From: Actinomycetes bacterium
GTDB lineage: Bacteria; Actinomycetota; Thermoleophilia; BMS3ABIN01
Assembly (NCBI GenBank): GCA_021790075.1
Contig: JAJYIN010000128.1
Span: forward strand, 1 to 6,553
DNA length: 6,553 bases
Reading direction: 5' to 3'
The notes below the pieces were generated by a model, which was not told the DNA's origin, did not search any database, and saw only the letters and a list, made by a program, of their open reading frames with translations. The position numbers and the translations under genes were made by a program. Positions 4,809 through 6,553 of the stretch are shown here, piece after piece (positions within the stretch are counted from its first letter, which is position 1; the number at the start of each line of letters is the position of its first letter).

Positions 4809-6553
4809 ATGATTAAGGTATCAGACTACATCGCCCGGCGCATCGCCGGCCTCGGCGTCGGCCGGCTGTTCATGATCACCGGCGGCGGCGCCATGCATCT
4901 GAATGACTCCATCAGCCGGCAGGAAGACCTGGAGTTTATCTGCAGCCATCATGAACAGGCCTGCGCCATGGGCGTCGAAGGCTTCGCCCGCATCAGCGGC
5001 GGCATCGGTGTGGCCGTGGTCACCTCCGGACCGGGCGGGACAAACACTATCACCGGGGTGCTGGGTCAGTGGCACGATTCCATCCCGGCCCTGTACATTT
5101 CCGGACAGGTCAGGTACGACACTACCGCCGCCAGCACCGGCCTGCCGCTGCGCCAGCTCGGTGACCAGGAAGCTGACATCGTCGCGATCGTCGGCCCCAT
5201 CACCAAGTACGCGGTCATGGTGACCGACCCGCTCAGCATCAGGTACCATTTTGACAAGGCGGTGCACCTGGCAACATCGGGCCGCCCCGGACCGGTCTGG
5301 CTCGACATCCCCCTGAACGTCCAGGGCGCCATGGTCGATGAAACGCAGCTGGCCGCTTATGAACCGTGGCGCGAGGCCGGCGGTGAGCCGGATGCCCGCT
5401 TTGACCCGGACCGGGCCGCCGCCCAGGCCGGGGAGCTTGTCGAGCGCCTGCGGAGCGCCCAGCGGCCGGTGTTTCTGGCCGGCAGCGGCATCCGCACTGG
5501 CAACGCCGTCGACCGCTACATGGCAGTGGTGGAGAAGATGGGGATTCCCGTCCTCACCGCCTGGAACGCTCCCGACCTGATGTATGAGGAGCACCCGCTT
5601 TTCTGCGGCCGGCCCAGCACCATCGGCGACCGGGGCGGCAACTTCGCGCTGCAGAATTCGGACCTGCTCATCAGCGTCGGCTGCCGCCTGAACATCAGGC
5701 AGATCGGCTACGAGTTCGGGGCATTCGCCCGCGAGGCCTACAAGGTGGTCGTCGACATCGATCCCGTGGAGCTCACAAAGCCGACCATCTCTCCCGACCT
5801 GGCGGTGCAAAGCGACGCCGGTTTCTTCCTGGAGAAGCTGGAAGAAAAACTGGACGGCGCCGCCCTGCCGGCCCTGGAAGAGTGGCTGCAGTGGTGCCGG
5901 GCGCGCCGCGAGAGATATCCCGTCGTGCTGCCTGAGTACCGGGAGGAGAAGAAATATGTGAACCCATACGTCTTCGTCGATGTCATGTCGGACCTGCTCG
6001 AGCCTGGCGATGTCATCGTGACCGGCAACGGTGCCGCCAGCGTCATCACCTTCCAGGCGATCCGGCTCAAACCGGGGCAGCGCCTGATCGCCAATTCCGG
6101 CACGGCATCGATGGGATACGACGTGCCCGCCGCCATCGGCGCCTGCTTGGCAGGCGGTGGCCGGCGTGTGATCTGCCTGGCGGGAGACGGCAGCATCCAG
6201 ATGAACATCCAGGAGCTGCAGACGATCGCCCACCATGACCTGCCGGTGAAGATCTTCGTGTTCAACAACGGCGGCTACCTTTCCATCCGGCAGACGCAAG
6301 ACAACATGTTCAGCGGCCGGCGCGTCGGCGAGAGCAAAGAGAGCGGCGTCAGCTTCCCAGATTTCGTCAAGGTGGCGCTGGCCTACGGCATCGACGCCGT
6401 CCGCCTACCCAGCCATGAAGATATGGAAGGCAGGATCGCCGCCGTCCTCGATTCACCCAGGCCAGCGCTCTGCGACGTGATGATGCCGCCGGACCAGATC
6501 TTCGCGCCCAAGGTCGCCTCGGAGAGGCTGCCGGACGGCCGCATCGTCTCCAA
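4809..6553 (+). CDS. Thiamine-diphosphate-dependent enzyme, acetolactate synthase superfamily, possibly YerE-like (3' partial)
   Basis: Only the first 581 residues are present; the frame is still open at the window end. Three domains are visible: the PYR domain (about 1-170) with catalytic Glu49 in SHHEQ and TSGPGGTN (72-79), a central domain (about 200-340) with VFLAGSGIR and LLISVGCRL, and the PP domain (about 385-560). The PP domain carries the ThDP/Mg signature AGDGSIQMN (458-466) and NN at 486-487. ATG 4809 is chosen because an in-frame TGA lies 12 bases upstream and MIKVSDYIARR is a typical family N-terminus. No clear ribosome binding site precedes it. The superfamily decarboxylates 2-keto acids and ligates the two-carbon unit. 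Placement after rfbFGH suggests transfer of an acetyl unit from pyruvate to C-4 of CDP-4-keto-3,6-dideoxyglucose, as YerE does in yersiniose synthesis. Ordinary acetolactate synthase is the main alternative; no ilvN-type small subunit is visible. The fold is certain; the substrate is inferred. Confidence 0.9.
   Translation, partial: MIKVSDYIARRIAGLGVGRLFMITGGGAMHLNDSISRQEDLEFICSHHEQACAMGVEGFARISGGIGVAVVTSGPGGTNTITGVLGQWHDSIPALYISGQVRYDTTAASTGLPLRQLGDQEADIVAIVGPITKYAVMVTDPLSIRYHFDKAVHLATSGRPGPVWLDIPLNVQGAMVDETQLAAYEPWREAGGEPDARFDPDRAAAQAGELVERLRSAQRPVFLAGSGIRTGNAVDRYMAVVEKMGIPVLTAWNAPDLMYEEHPLFCGRPSTIGDRGGNFALQNSDLLISVGCRLNIRQIGYEFGAFAREAYKVVVDIDPVELTKPTISPDLAVQSDAGFFLEKLEEKLDGAALPALEEWLQWCRARRERYPVVLPEYREEKKYVNPYVFVDVMSDLLEPGDVIVTGNGAASVITFQAIRLKPGQRLIANSGTASMGYDVPAAIGACLAGGGRRVICLAGDGSIQMNIQELQTIAHHDLPVKIFVFNNGGYLSIRQTQDNMFSGRRVGESKESGVSFPDFVKVALAYGIDAVRLPSHEDMEGRIAAVLDSPRPALCDVMMPPDQIFAPKVASERLPDGRIVS

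Noticed and set aside
4821..6299. Minus-strand open frame of 492 codons opposite the ThDP enzyme.
   Set aside because: The plus-strand frame carries clear ThDP-enzyme motifs over the whole length. The minus frame is low-complexity (Asp, Gly, Val, Ala) and matches no family I recognise.
1..6553. tRNA or rRNA genes, CRISPR arrays, insertion sequences, attachment sites.
   Set aside because: No cloverleaf, regularly spaced repeats, transposase or terminal repeats were seen; almost all of the window is accounted for by conserved enzyme genes.

Overview
The window is GC-rich and tightly packed, with every supported gene on the + strand. It holds one sugar-nucleotide operon preceded by the end of another, unrelated-looking gene pair. 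The lineage cannot be fixed from the sequence. High GC, mixed ATG/GTG/TTG starts and a sulfur carrier closely resembling actinobacterial CysO (ending PAVAGG) suggest an actinobacterium or another high-GC environmental bacterium. This is an inference.

Region 1 (1-438): the lysine-rich C-terminus of an unidentified protein, overlapped by 4 bases (GTGA) by a 90-aa ubiquitin-like sulfur-carrier protein with a C-terminal Gly-Gly. Region 2 (439-534): a 96-base spacer with GC-rich inverted repeats and a good ribosome binding site for the next gene. I see no convincing promoter or terminator in it. Region 3 (535-4739): four genes with overlaps or a 2-base gap. They are glucose-1-phosphate cytidylyltransferase (rfbF), CDP-glucose 4,6-dehydratase (rfbG), the PMP/[2Fe-2S] CDP-4-keto-6-deoxyglucose 3-dehydratase (rfbH), and an extended SDR epimerase/reductase. 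Region 4 (4740-4808): a 69-base spacer with a GC-rich stem-loop. Region 5 (4809-end): a thiamine-diphosphate-dependent enzyme of the acetolactate synthase superfamily, running off the window.

Together RfbF, RfbG and RfbH turn glucose-1-phosphate plus CTP into the CDP-4-keto-3,6-dideoxyglucose intermediate. This is the branch point for 3,6-dideoxyhexoses (abequose, paratose, tyvelose, ascarylose) and for the two-carbon-branched yersinioses. A ThDP enzyme and an SDR right behind rfbH match the logic of the yersiniose pathway (YerE, then YerF), so a branched 3,6-dideoxysugar for a surface polysaccharide or glycoconjugate is the leading hypothesis. The SDR has Thr where the catalytic Tyr of YxxxK is expected. 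No separate RfbI/E3-type reductase for RfbH is seen in the window.
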